Notes under the pieces: generated by a model | The model's input: only the letters and a program-made list of their open reading frames with translations | What the model was told of the DNA's origin: nothing | Databases searched by the model: none | Position numbers and translations under genes: made by a program | DNA from: Pholis gunnellus | Taxonomy: Eukaryota; Chordata; Actinopteri; Perciformes; Pholidae | Length of the DNA: 64,000 bases | Assembly (NCBI GenBank): GCA_910591455.2 | Contig: OU342808.1 | Coordinates: 25,943,738 to 26,007,737 of the forward strand | Direction: 5' to 3' | Part shown: positions 12,481-42,394 of the stretch, piece by piece | Layout of the letters: every line of letters begins with the position of its first letter | Position numbering within the stretch: the stretch's first letter is position 1

Positions 12481-12730
12481 TACAAATAGCGTCCAATCAG
12501 CGACAAGTACAATCATCGTCTGACCAATAGACTGCGAGGGAGGGCGGGGCTACACATCCACAGCCAATCAACTAGAAGCCATACACTGGACAGCGCGTTC
12601 GCGTGGCTTAGGGTTGTTTTTGGCTTTGCGCGCCACCAAAAGCCAATACCCCACAGTACGCATGCGTGGCCGCATTGCAAGCACGTGGTTAAGAAGAGCA
12701 GGTAAACAAACCCCCGACCCGCCTCCAACA
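12480..12730. promoter_or_regulatory. Orphan CpG-rich CCAAT/NRF1-type promoter
   Basis: Within 250 bp there are four CCAAT words on the plus strand (near 12491, 12521, 12564 and 12642), a GGGCGGGGC GC box near 12543, a TACGCATGCGTGG NRF1-like palindrome near 12657 and a CACGTG E-box near 12682. A plausible plus-strand donor, GAGCAG|GTAAAC, lies near 12701. No coding gene starts here on either strand. It could be an alternative ypel1 promoter, or the start of a non-coding RNA antisense to the mapk1 3'UTR. Confidence 0.5.
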
Positions 12731-12821
12731 TTTTCTTTTTAAAATGTAATTATCGTGTTTACCGTTTTATTATTATATGTTTATGTCGAAGTTAAAATAA
12801 TTTCTACAATATTATATCTTA

Positions 12822-12822
12822 A

Positions 12823-12872
<50 letters not shown>
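12822..12872. repeat. (AT)n microsatellite
   Basis: About 50 bp of TA repeat between the orphan promoter and the presumed mapk1 3' end. A second (AT)n tract is at 13472-13509, joined to the MITE fragment at 13383-13470. Confidence 0.95.
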
Positions 12873-12877
<5 letters not shown>

Positions 12878-13382
12878 CTTTCAAGCAAATAGGTTTACAT
12901 TTGTATTGTTTGTAGATTAAGCAGGTTAATAAAAGTGAATTGAGCCTCTCAACTAAATAAATAAAAGAGGTTAAAGTTCAATTATGTCATCTTTTTAAAA
13001 TCAGAGGAAATTAATTTAATTTTGAACCTTTTATGGTTTGTAGGCTAGAAAAAGTGAATGCCAGAAATATATGAATAACGCAGCTGACTGGACAAAGACT
13101 GCAGTAGATGTTTTTATCCAACACAACAGCGCCCCCTAAAGGACACGCTGTGCATTAACGCGTCCACAACACAGGATGAGTGAGATCATTCAAACTGTTG
13201 AACATGAGGAGCTTTTCTTTATGTTTGGATATTACTACATGTATTGTTATGAAATTAGACTTCAGCTTTCAAAGTTAAAATACTTACTGATTCCTCTCGA
13301 TCATTAATTAGTTTATCTGCACCATGATTTCATCAAAAACATCACATAAAAACAATCAGACAACAGAGAACTGCAGTGCAAA

Positions 13383-13469
13383 AGTAAGTACATTTACTTA
13401 AATACTGTACTTAAGTAAAGAGTATTTTCATTTCCTGCTACTTTATACTTCTACTCCACTAAATCTCAA

Positions 13470-13470
<1 letters not shown>
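13383..13470. mobile_element. Teleost MITE fragment (TACTTGAGTA family)
   Basis: AAGTAAGTACATTTACTTAA, TACTGTACTTAAGTA, CTGCTACTTTATACTTCTAC and TCCACT follow the order of the same repeat as at 6361-6500, inverted. It ends at an (AT)n microsatellite, a common fate of these elements. Confidence 0.6.
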
Positions 13471-13512
<42 letters not shown>

Positions 13513-13629
13513 TAAAATAATATATATATCTATTGCTTTAAGGAACATTTATTTTGTATTTAGATGCTGACAGCAGTTCGTCGTCTGTTGCCGGTTAAAA
13601 TCTTACAAAGAGACTTCACAGAGGTGTGA

Positions 13630-16600
13630 ATGAAGGTACAGTGTTTTTAATGAACGTCTATTTAAATGGCAGAGTTGCAAAAACACACAAAAAAAACAAA
13701 CATTAAAAAGCAGGTTTGTCAAAGTGGCAGTCAGTCTTTAATAATAGCAAAGAAATGCTTCGTTCAAGTCAAATCCTTCACACGACAGCAAAATAAAACT
13801 GACCGATCAATTCCAACAATGTCTCTGGCAGGTCAAACCTTTCTAATCCAAACAAGGAGCTTCTTTTGTTTACCACACAATTAAAGGTTTATACTGATCA
13901 AAACATAGAGTGAAGTAGTTCCACTGCAGACGACTCAAACAAGATTAGTGTCCGATAGAAACAGAACATTCATTTTACAATAAAAATATCTGCACAAAAC
14001 ATCCCAACAAAAAGAAGAAAAAAAGGGTAACGCAAAAAATATAAATGTTTGCTTTTCATCTTTTCAATACAGTCACAAATCACACAGCTGTGGAAACAAA
14101 TCTCTATAAAATTTACATAACTGAAGTATAAGGATCCCCCCCCCTTGATTGTGATCATTTTTAAGAGCGTTCACTGCGATTACAAACGGATCCCCGACTG
14201 AACAAAAGCTGCACATCAAATCTTGGATATCAAGACTATCAAAAAAGGCACAGACAGACAGGTTGCACAAAGAACTCAGCAGAAGCTTTTTTTTTTTTAT
14301 ACAACGAATCCCAGTAAGGTTTCCAGTGCCCCCCCCCCCCCCCGCCAAAATAAAAGACTATCTACAGGCAAGTCAAGTCCCAGCAGGCACCTCGGATTAC
14401 AAGTCCCATCCCAACTAGAAGCAAGTGCATTTAATAACCGTGAGACAGACGGGTCTCTACCTCGCCTTCAACGTCCGCTCAGGTGACAATTTGAGTCATT
14501 TCTGCACTGGAGTTTTGGTCATTTTTCAGATGAGTTTAGTCGCGGACGACGGAACCAACAAGCAGGTTTTTTGGGGGTTTGAGCAGAGAGGGAACTGATC
14601 AAACATTATATTTTCTAAATTGCATATTTTCTAAAACTTCATCTTTTTCCTAATGTTTCCATGAAGGTTTCCTGCTTAAGTTCACACTAATTATGAGGAA
14701 AATAGAGAAGAAAGTTTGAGACCGTTATTTCAGTTGACATAAATGTGTTCAGAGTATTTACCAGGAAAAGGACATCATTTGTTTATAGTTAAAAACGTAC
14801 GAAAAGTGCCTAAAATACTCCCAAAGTCACGGCATCTGAAGCATTTCTCTCATTGAAAGTGAAATTAACACCGAGGACGCAAAGATAAGATGATTAATTG
14901 AATCCTAAACAATTCCGATAAATGGATAATTGTTTAAGTCAATTATCAAGTTAAAATACTAAACGTTTGCCGGTTACAGCTTCTCAAAATATGAGGATTT
15001 GGCGTTTTTCTCAGTTTCGCATCATCTTATTGTTGATATCTCGTCGGCGGGACACAGAGGGGTCATCTGGGAACTTGGCGATGGGCATTTCTCACCATTG
15101 ACTGAGATTTCTTTAAGACCAAAGCATGAGCAGAGTGTCGCCTCTCCTACTCGGTCTCAGTCTGACATTATTCAGCCTCAGAACAAAGAGACTCATTTAA
15201 AAACGTCTCCGTCCGCTGTGGTTCAACTCGACCACAGCAGCTCCAACATCAAGAGAACCGTCTGTACGACTCAAACTCGCTTTTTTGACGCGTCTGCAAA
15301 CGTAGAAGAATCAAAAGTTGAGTTTCAGCTTCACTCATCTTCCGTCAGAAACACAGACCAAATACAGCGCTGTGGTCGTTAGAAAGAATTTTAAAAAGCA
15401 GCTCGATACTCCTGAAACGGTCTTGTTTTATATTTAAATCTCTAAATTTCCTACTTTAAGTGCCAGCAGGGAAAGATTCTTGAAGAATCCATTAAGGCAG
15501 ATTTTGACTCTAATCTATCCGAGATGTTTTAGTGTCGTAGATAATACTTAGTTCCATTCTTTAGGTCACTGAATGAGCTTTTCTGTAGAAGCTGCAGCAC
15601 TGAAACACAACAAAAGGCTTCAGTGTTACCATGAAACGGAATATATTCGAGGCCCACTTGTAAACAAACTGAACGACGCTCCCTTAAAGTTTCCACATAT
15701 ATATATATATATCGTCTTTTAAGTCTTAATTCTGTTTGCTTAAAAATAAAATCTTGAACTCCAACAGTCTGGAATCAGCAGTTTAGTGACAAGAACTGAA
15801 AAGCTGCTCTTGACTTCTGCTGCTTCTTGTTTTTTTGTTTATTTATTTTTTGCCCTGCAGTTGTCGGCTGGTGCAATTTAAAAAGGCAAAACGACGAAAT
15901 GGAGAACCTGATTAGTTACGTTTGGGTAATTCGTTTGGATTCCACTTCTCAGGTTGAGGAAACGACTCATTTTGTGGTTTCTGTGTGATTGGTATAAATA
16001 CAGATATATGGTTATTCTCCTATTTGCAACCACATAAAAAGACGTGTGTTATCGTGCATGATGGGAGTTTGCCGGACAACGAGGAAAAACTGTAAATGGA
16101 AATTACATTAAAAAAAAAACGGACAAAGAAAATGCTGAGGCGGAAACAAAAGAAACGGGACAAGAAGCACCATGTGGTCGGGAAGTGTAGAAACAGAAAG
16201 AGCCCGGGCGCTCTCACGGCGGATCTGCCCGGCTTGTGTGGCACTTAACATCGTCGTCTTTGTATACGGAGCTTATAACAGTCATGCAAAAGGGCACAGT
16301 ATTATTCTAACAAGGCGAGCGAGAGACAGAGAGAGAGAGAAAATGAAAAGAAAACACCAAACGGGAAGAAAACAGGAGGCACGACAACGTTTCATCCAGA
16401 CGAAAACGAGCGGAGTGAGAACTGAATTCTCGTCCTGACGCAGTAAATCTTCTCCCACGTGAAAAACATCATCGAGTACAAACAGACTGGCATGAAATAA
16501 CAGACATTTCCTTTAGGTTTCTCATGGCTAAGGCAGAAATTGATCTTTCAACGTACTTGTGATTCGGTGCATTTACACACATTTTACTGAAGCCGATGAG

Positions 16601-17389
16601 AAACGACAACGTTTCTGTGTCATAAATTCATCCGATTCACCGTCTATCATCAAGTCTTGCCATTACGATATCTTAAGACTCTTTGGGCTGTGTGTATATA
16701 TTTATATGTATATATTTGCATTCGGGCCTTCTGTGTTAAAATATAGATCCTCTTCAAAAGAAAATAATGGCTTTTGTGCCCACAAGTCTGTGGCTGATTA
16801 TGTGATTTCATTGCATAAATCAGTTGATTTAATTCAGGTTTTTTCCTTTTTTGATAAGAGAAAAAAGAAAAGACCAGAGATCAAGGTCTCCCTCGTAACA
16901 GTGCGACAAAAGGTTAGAAACTTCAAAAAGACTCAAATGATGGGCGATTCATTTAAGTAGTCTGCCGTTGTTTGTTTGTGCAATGCAGGCAGAGTAATAA
17001 GCCCGACAGCTAGTCCATCACGGCCGTTACACTGGACATGAGAAGGTCTGGAATAAGAGAGCCAGAGCCCAACAACCTTTAAGACACACGGAACAAAGTT
17101 GTTTATCTTGGCTTGAAACACAAAAATCAAACCCCCAAACTGTACGCTGTGATGTGAAAGAGAGAGGAAGTGAGAGACGAGAGAAGGGAAAGACGAAGGA
17201 TCGACTGATTGATTGATTGATTGATTGATTCCTGACGCCATTCCTGAGCAAAGTGGACTTGACGAGTGAGACCCAAGGAATCCAGGTCGATGTGGACAAC
17301 TGGAGGGGAGAAAACAAAACCAAGGAGAACATCACAGCCACAGAGAGGAGGCGAGGAGGAGCGACGCAGAAGCCGGTCCACGGAATCAT
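13630..17389 (-). other. mapk1: Presumed mapk1 3'UTR exon
   Basis: A strong acceptor on the minus strand (CTCTCTTGTTTCTTCTCCCT then CCAG) begins a possible non-coding exon at 17389. An ATTAAA poly(A) word at 13651-13646 could end it near 13630, giving about 3.7 kb, in line with the kilobase-scale 3'UTR of vertebrate MAPK1. It holds (TGAT)n at 17207-17230, (AT)n with CATA interruptions at 17567-17661 just upstream of the acceptor, and a C15 run at 14328-14342. Open frames of up to 161 codons here resemble nothing known. The boundaries are inferred from signals only. Confidence 0.4.
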
Positions 17390-17568
17390 CTGGAGGGAGA
17401 AGAAACAAGAGAGCGAGTGATGAGCCGCCACGCCTACAATAAATGTCTTGTACAGGGATTTCACGTGAAGCAAACAGTTGCAGTTTGCATTGCTAGTTGG
17501 TGAAAAACACACATTTTCTGCTCGTTAGGAGGTTCTGTTGTTATTAATTGACTGAATATTAAGCACTA

Positions 17569-17608
<40 letters not shown>

Positions 17609-17627
17609 CATATATATATACATATAC

Positions 17628-17664
<37 letters not shown>

Positions 17665-19172
17665 ACTTTATTGTGTACATCTTACTTTTGGCTGCTTTCA
17701 TCTTAATCTGTGTTCCTGTTTAATGTTTGGAAATGCACTTGTAATGGACCTTTGTGTATTAAAATATGCTGTAAGTTTCTGTTCAGCGATTCAACTAATT
17801 CAAACAACGAATGAAGTAATAACAAAAAAAGTCTGTTCAGTCCGATTATCCGGCGACTGTGGAGGAAAAAAAACCTTAAACAACAACACGCTCCAGTGAC
17901 TTGATGCAGTTTCTGAGAAAATGTTGCTTAATAGCCGATGTTTTACTATGAAAATCCAATTTAATTTCACTTTTCCATGCTACACAAATGTGTGTATGCC
18001 GTCAATAACAGTTCTTAGAAATAGAGACAGCAGGTCAGACTCGGCCCAAGAAGAAAATCAGAGCATCTCTAAACTAAATATTCTAGTGGAGGATGAACAT
18101 CAACACGGGGGGTTTATAGTCGCTCTTTAATGGAGTCTCACATGCTGTGTGTTAGTTAAAATAAGGAAAGAAGAATTTTACCTACAGAGACTCTTAAAGT
18201 CAACACTAAGAGTACAAACCACACCGACCACCAAGAGACAGCGCAGCGCAAAGCACACTTATTTAAATTAACACTTAAAAGAATCCGTTACAAAGTTCGA
18301 TGTATTTTTAAGCATTTAATATATTTATGTAAGACATTTCCTTAATGATAAATGTGTTACAATGTAACTAAACTGTTAATGATGAAGTTAAACAGACATT
18401 AACAGAACTAAGAGGTTAAAATCAGAGCAGCTCGGTGTCACACTGGTGTTGATGCGTCGAGAGGAAACCGTAATTACAGACGCCGACACGAAGCAGATGA
18501 GAGGCTACGAAGTGCAGCGGTGATAGTTACGATCACAACAAGAGGCCCGTCAGCGAGCAGCTGGTGCTTCGCAAAGACGCCACATCTGAGGAGTTACCGT
18601 GGGCTTTACGAACCTCCTTTAATGGTGTAATCTGCTTCCAGTATTGATTTGTAAAATCCTATTTATTATATGAAAAAGGCACCGGTATTGTGCGTTTACA
18701 TTCAAAAGTGAGCGTTCGCACCGTGAATGAAGGAATCAACCAGCGACGCTGTGCGGAGCGACTAGAGTTGCGCTCATATTCATAAGAATTATAAAACTAC
18801 AATAACCGCCTCACGGTATTATGTTATTGGGCAATTCTCTACATCATGTTTTTAACATTTAAGTGACATAAAACAGTTTCTTTTCATCTGCTTTCAGATC
18901 AAACTTCCATATAATATATTTCACTAACGATTAAATAAATACTCGGTGGTGGACCTTAAGTGCCTGTTGAGATAAGTGGTTTTTAAAAGTGAAGAACGTC
19001 ACAGTGCACAGTGAGGGGTCTTTGCGTGAGCTGTTGAATTCAAACACAAATGAATCTGTAGTTTTTAAAGCTTCATCACCGCAGCGAATAGTGAAACTGT
19101 TCTGCACTCTGTCCCTCCCCGAGTCCATGTTTGGTTCTCAGGTATCTGGACGGGCAAGCGATGTGGACTTAC
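17390..19172 (-). other. mapk1: Candidate intron in the mapk1 3'UTR
   Basis: A GTAAGT donor begins at 19172, only 12 nt after the mapk1 stop codon at 19187-19185. The best downstream acceptor ends at 17390. An exon junction this close to the stop should not trigger nonsense-mediated decay. The 1.8-kb stretch has no coding signal; it contains the (AT)n tract at 17567-17661. Confidence 0.45.
17567..17661. repeat. (AT)n microsatellite with CATA interruptions
   Basis: About 95 bp of TA repeat broken by several ACATA variants. Confidence 0.95.
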
Positions 19173-19184
19173 CCGCGTGAGGCG

Positions 19185-37486
<18,302 letters not shown>

Positions 37487-37830
37487 TTTTCTCTTACACG
37501 GCTATCAAATAATTTAAAAAAAAATGAAAAACCAACTGCTAAGATTGGAAAACTAGTATGGCAAAAAAAAAAAAAAAAAAAAAAAAAAAGGGTTTTCTTT
37601 TATATATCCGTCGTCGGTGTGAGTGCAACAGTTGTCGGTGTGAGCAGAGGCCTTCTTCTTTTTCTTCTTCTTCTTCGTCTTCTTCTTTCCGTTTACGTGC
37701 CTTCAGACCGATCACACCACCACCGCTGCTGTGCTGTCGCAGGCAGGAGCGAGGAGCGGAGCGAGGTTTGATGCTGCAGGAAATAACGGAGGTGGTCACG
37801 TGATCCGGTGTTGCCTTCAGGTACTGCTTC
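37487..37830 (-). promoter_or_regulatory. mapk1: mapk1 5'UTR and promoter region
   Basis: Upstream of the ATG the minus strand has a T27 run (plus-strand A27 at 37563-37589), then a purine-rich tract (plus-strand (TTC)n at about 37650-37689), then a CpG-rich patch at 37690-37830 with GGAGCGAGGAGCGGAGCGAG on the plus strand and a CACGTG E-box near 37797. No TATA box is obvious. The transcription start cannot be fixed from sequence. Confidence 0.5.
37563..37589. repeat. A27 homopolymer
   Basis: 27 consecutive A, about 77 bp upstream of the mapk1 start codon. On the mapk1 strand it is T27, in the leader or proximal promoter. Confidence 0.95.
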
Positions 37831-39628
37831 CCACTCAGTAGAACACAAGCACAAACAGCGAGGTAGAATACAGTTGTGGGGGAAGTATTCAAATCCTGTA
37901 CTTTGAGTAAACGTAGTACTACTAATACCAACCACACTGTGAAAATACCACCCCACCCCCCCCTACGGTTTACACCAAGCAGGTACATCCTTTTATGTTC
38001 AGTCATAGGCAGTAATGATGTCACCTACAAAGCTCTTATTGGCCAGGCACCATCATGTCGTTCCCAGGTTTCTAGTTAAGCGTTAGCTCAGGTTTCTAGT
38101 TAAGGGCTGGCTCAGGTTTATAGTTAAGGGCTGGCTCAGGTTTATAGTTAAGGGTTGGCTCAGGTTTATAGTTAACTTTGCTTCTTCCAATTTAATTGAT
38201 ATAAAGTTATAACGTTAATGGCCTTCCCAAGTGATCTTCACACCCCAGCTTTTGCTTCTGCAACTGTAGAAGTTGCAGTCCTTCATGTCTGCAGATATCT
38301 AGCTGCCAGTAAATGACCTTCCTTTGCTGAGAACAGCCAGGACAGGGCCCGGTTTGTCGATCTCAAGTGTTTTTGTGTTTTAACTTTTGACCGAGGCTTT
38401 CTAAAAAGATCAGGTCTAGAATTAAATAGATTTAAATTGCTCTATTAGCTATTTGTCAATGGTTCTCCTCCTTTGCTGAGAACAGTCTGGACAGAGCCCT
38501 ACCTCTAGTTTAAGTATTCTGACTGACAGTCGCCTCCTCCCTTACCTCCTGAAAAAGAACAAATTGCAATGTTCATATGATTACTTTGTCTCTACACCCA
38601 AACATCTGTCAGCCCCTCAGTGTAAATTGCTGATAATCCCTTTCACCATGCCATTTTGAACTCAACTTTTTTAGTTTACGTCCTCCAGAAAACAAGGAAT
38701 ATCCTATTATTATGGAGGAAAACTTAATAAAATAAATACAAAATAAAATAATATTTAACTACAAAAGACAAAAAGTCAGGAAACATGAAGAATATAAATA
38801 ATTTCATCTAAAAAGGTAAAATACATTTTAGATAATCAAAAGAGAAAAAGTCAAATTGAACAAGATAAGAAAGAAAACATTTAAGAGAAAGAATTGAAAG
38901 ACGTGGAAAAACAATGTGAAATAAGATGTGAGTATTTATAACGTCATCCTGACCTCTAGGGGGCAGAGTAGGAACATTTACTAAGGGCAGAGTGAGAAAG
39001 AGGAAGTACCTGAGTGAGGGTACATCCCAAGTCTCCGTTTCTCTCACTTGAGTCTTTTCCTTGCGAGGAGAGAGGAAACGAGGAAACAAGGAAATATGTT
39101 TTAAGAGAAAAGAGACGTCCTTTCCTCTAAAGCGTCACATGAAGCTGCCGTCGGTTTCTGATGACGGATCTCTAATCACAGCTGGATCAGCTGTCAGTCG
39201 GATTTAACAGCTGGAGAGCCTTTTGAGAAGTTTGTGTCTAAACACATGATCATTGTACTTAATAATAGTAACTAAAATACTAAAAACTAATAAAGACACT
39301 GTTGTGAATTCTTCACGGACAGAGACGATAAAGTTAAGGCGCTTTTATTGTGAAACTGTATTTTGACGTTGCGAACTGTTTCCGCTTCCGGTTGCGCTAA
39401 CGGTAGATCCTACGTAGGACCAACGGTAGAATCAGATCGAGTCATTGATGATAAATTATTTCAACTTCGTACAAACTCTTTCAACATCGTTCAACACCTT
39501 TCAACATCTGTAAATCTGTCACCAAGCTGTAAAACTGTATGGAACAAACTGATGTCTGCGTGTTCTCTGACCGGAACCCTGTAGTGGTCAATTTTTCATC
39601 TTTACACCAGTCTCTCAGGGGTCGAATC
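37831..39628. other. Intergenic with MITE end and 24-bp minisatellite
   Basis: At 37872-37925 is a MITE end (GTGGGGGAAGTATTCAAATC then CTGTACTTTGAGTAAA). A minisatellite is at 38066-38176. The rest is AT-rich and shows no coding signal. Sequence at 39000-39215 looks related, in inverted orientation, to 48420-48690: both contain GGGATGTACCCT and a CAGCTGATC-like segment. Confidence 0.5.
38066..38176. repeat. 24-bp minisatellite, about 4.6 copies
   Basis: Unit AGGTTTATAGTTAAGGGCTG plus GCTC, repeated head to tail with few changes; the first two units read TTTC where later ones read TTTA. Confidence 0.92.
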
Positions 39629-40438
39629 TAGGGCCGCAACTAACGATTATTTTAATAATCGATTAATCTGTCGATTATTTGTTCGATTAATCGATGAATC
39701 GGATAAAAAAACAAAAAACTAAAAAGCATTCATTTCCAAACCTTTATTCAAAAACGGAACTGACAGTGCAAATTCACAGTGCAAAAAATCTTCAGAAAGT
39801 GCACAAACAGGTTGCTTGAACATCCCTGAGCTGTTAAAGCAATAATAAAAAAAAAAACTGGACTAATATCACGAGTGGGGTTCAGCGGGTTACCCACGCC
39901 TCTCGGCGAAGGGTAGACAAACGTTGATCCACTCAGTGTGGCGCGCGTGCAACCCCGGACATCTCAGGGCATCACAGACCTGTTATTGCTCAATCTCGTG
40001 TGGCTGAACGCCACTTATCCCTCTAAGAAGCTGGACGCCGACCGCACGGGGCCGAGCAACTAGTTAGTATGCCGGAGTCTCGTTCGTTATCGGAATTAAA
40101 CAGACAAATCGCTCCACCAACTAAGAACGGCCATGCACCACCACCCACAGAATCGAGAAAGAGCTATCAATCTGTCAATCCTTTCCGTGTCCGGGCCGGG
40201 TGAGGTTTCCCCCGGCCGTCTCTCTTCATCATGGCCCCAGTTCAGAGAAAAACCCACAAAATAGAACCAGAGTCCTATTCCATTATTCCTAGCTGCGGTA
40301 TTCAGGCGACCGGGCCTGCTTTGAACACTCAAACATCTCCGCGACTTATTGAGTGGCGTAATAATCGCGTGACACAACGAATCGATAATGAAATTCGTTG
40401 CCAACTCTTTTAATAATCGATTCGTTGTTGCAGCCCTA
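39629..40438. mobile_element. hAT-type non-autonomous element carrying 18S rRNA sequence
   Basis: An 810-bp element with inverted termini TAGGGCCGCAAC and GTTGCAGCCCTA, each followed by ATTATTTTAATAATCGATT-like subterminal sequence. It is flanked by a perfect 8-bp duplication, GTCGAATC, at 39621-39628 and 40439-40446, the target-site length of hAT transposons. The left interior resembles the 3' part of a fish hAT element (CATTCATTTCCAAACCTTTA and GCAAATTCACAGTGCAAA words). The centre is antisense 18S rRNA (listed separately). No transposase is encoded. Because the rRNA lies between intact termini and a single target duplication, it was inside the element when it inserted. Confidence 0.85.
39868..40330 (-). 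pseudogene. 18S rRNA fragment with internal deletion
   Basis: The minus strand reads as eukaryotic small-subunit rRNA, recognised from universally conserved stretches such as GAGACTCCGGCATACTAACT and CTAGGAATAATGGAATAGGA. Two pieces are present: roughly helices 28-41 (plus-strand 39868-40209) and the region around helix 23 (40210-40330). About 0.3 kb of the rRNA is missing between them; the join falls in a CCC shared by both sides, as in microhomology joining. Only scattered substitutions are visible relative to the vertebrate consensus I remember. It cannot be a functional rRNA. Confidence 0.88.
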
Positions 40439-40446
40439 GTCGAATC

Positions 40447-42394
40447 CCCAACAGACACACACAGTAATCATTACTGTAGAGGTATTTTCTCTCTGTAGCC
40501 TGTTACTACCTCTTTAACAAACTGCATTGAGTATTTATACAGTCTGTGGTATTTATACTGTGTTCTGTGGTGTTTAGACTGTGTTCTGTGGTATTTATAC
40601 TGTTTTCTGTGTCCTCCATATAGGTACAGGACCGATGGAATGCGTTTGTCTTATTTATGAAATATTTGCGTCTGTAAGTTTTGAAATTATGATTATATAC
40701 AAAAGTCCACCCAGAGTTGGGGACACTCAACAAAACACTCAACAAAACAATGAAAAGACACACAAAAAAACAAACACAAAAAATAAAATAATGCTGAGAA
40801 CACCCAGTGCGCACCAACCTGGATTTCAACGTTGATTTCCGGTTTAAAACTGGTTGAAATTGGGTCTGAACGTCTAAGAACAATTTTCACCATCTTTTCA
40901 ACCGGCTAAAATGCGGCTAAAAAACATCAACGTGTCACAAAACACCAATTTGTTTTAAAATATTGATGGTTTCTTCAGTTCAATCAAAATATCCACCATT
41001 AAGATCATGTTATGCTCACTATGAAGCTGCTAGCTTGTAGCGTTCGCATGTTAGCTAGCGTTAGCTTGTGGCTACAGCAGCATGGACGAACAGTAATAAA
41101 CATGTGTGTTAGTTAATGTTGGAGACTGTATTTATGGACTATCGCTGTAGCCCGACGTTATAAATCGAGTATTTAGGACATTTCACATCTGAAATACACG
41201 ATGGACAGCGAGTGGGGCTGTACATGGTTTAAATGTGGATACTTGTTTTATTTACAGATGTCCACCTTGAAAATATGGCAGACCTTCTGAAAGATTTCGC
41301 CTGGATTTGCAATATTGGTTTTCAACTGATAAATATGAATGTGGTTTCTTAGTAAACCTCTAAAGTTAAGATATACTATTAGCACAATGTAGGGGAAGAA
41401 AAATGTTAGTCTTGCAAATCCCGTTGAAATCTGGACTAAACGTGAACGTTCAATCAACGTCTAGACGCCGAAAAAAACGTTCGATTTTGAACATCTTTTC
41501 AACGGTGGAAGTAGATGTCTTTTAAACTTCTTTTCAACGGAAAAATGCTCACTTGGATGTCTTGAGATGTCACCAAAATGAAACCAGAATTTTGAATCCG
41601 GCTTTATCCAAAGTTCAGATTTGTGTTCTGACAACTAGCACATATTTATTAAGATAATGCCTCGTTGCAAAACAATTTATCAGGGAATGTGCCATGTTAC
41701 TTTGAACATATTTCTCCAAAGTCATTTTACACTGGCCGGAAGACGTGATTACAACGCATTTAATGTTTTATATAAAATGTCATGAATATGGAACTATAGA
41801 CTGTGCTGTCAACAAGAAGCTCTCAAGACATCGTAATGACAGCAGAGTACATTATGTCTGTATGTTCTTGTAAAATACGAGTCTGTGTTTACTGCTGGAA
41901 CTGCGCAGGGACGGCTGGACATTTCACATCTGAAATACACAACGGACAGCGAGTGGGGCTGTACACAGTTTAAATGTGGAGGTCGTGAGTAAAACAAAGT
42001 AATGTACAAATAAGAAGACAGTCAAAACATTGTTGTTTAGCTTACAGCAATATACAAACAATATAAAGAATTATACTGTTTAATATCCAAGTCAGCATTG
42101 TTCTGTTGAAAAGACGACTATGGTCTACGGTGTAAAGACGTTCAAAACTGGTCTAAAAGTGAATATGTTTTTCTATTATTTATTTACAGATGTTCACCTT
42201 GAACATATGGCAGACCTTCTGAAACCGGCTCCTGTGTGGCTTTGATAACGACATTTAAAGAAGGAAAGGGAGATTATGGTTGTATATGAAGAACATTGTT
42301 TATATTTATATTGTGCTTAGTAAATACAAATTAAATGTTGCCTGTGTCGCTTGGTCTTCTTTGTGCTGAATGAAAACTGTTGATGTGTTAATAT
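40447..42394. repeat. Interspersed repeat block, copy 1
   Basis: A 21-bp minisatellite (TGTGTTCTGTGGTATTTATA-like, about four units) is at 40540-40612. At 40945-41683 is a unit of about 740 bp that recurs in direct orientation at 43645-44428, with a GATTTGCAATATTGG module that also recurs alone at 43545-43627. Part of the unit is repeated again at 41920-41990 and 42185-42225. Words such as TTCAACGTTGATTTCCGG and ACCATCTTTTCAACCGGC near the edges suggest a DNA transposon, but I see no clear termini. Open frames in it are short. Confidence 0.6.

Noticed and set aside
14999..15382. 127-codon open frame opposite the presumed mapk1 3'UTR
   Set aside because: Overlaps a worn interspersed repeat at its start and shows no family features.
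17027..17512. 161-codon open frame on the mapk1 strand
   Set aside because: Runs across the 3'UTR acceptor and a (GATT)n repeat that encodes Asn-Gln-Ser runs; no homology recognised.
39868..40330. Functional rRNA gene
   Set aside because: Only two pieces of 18S are present, joined by a deletion, inside transposon termini.
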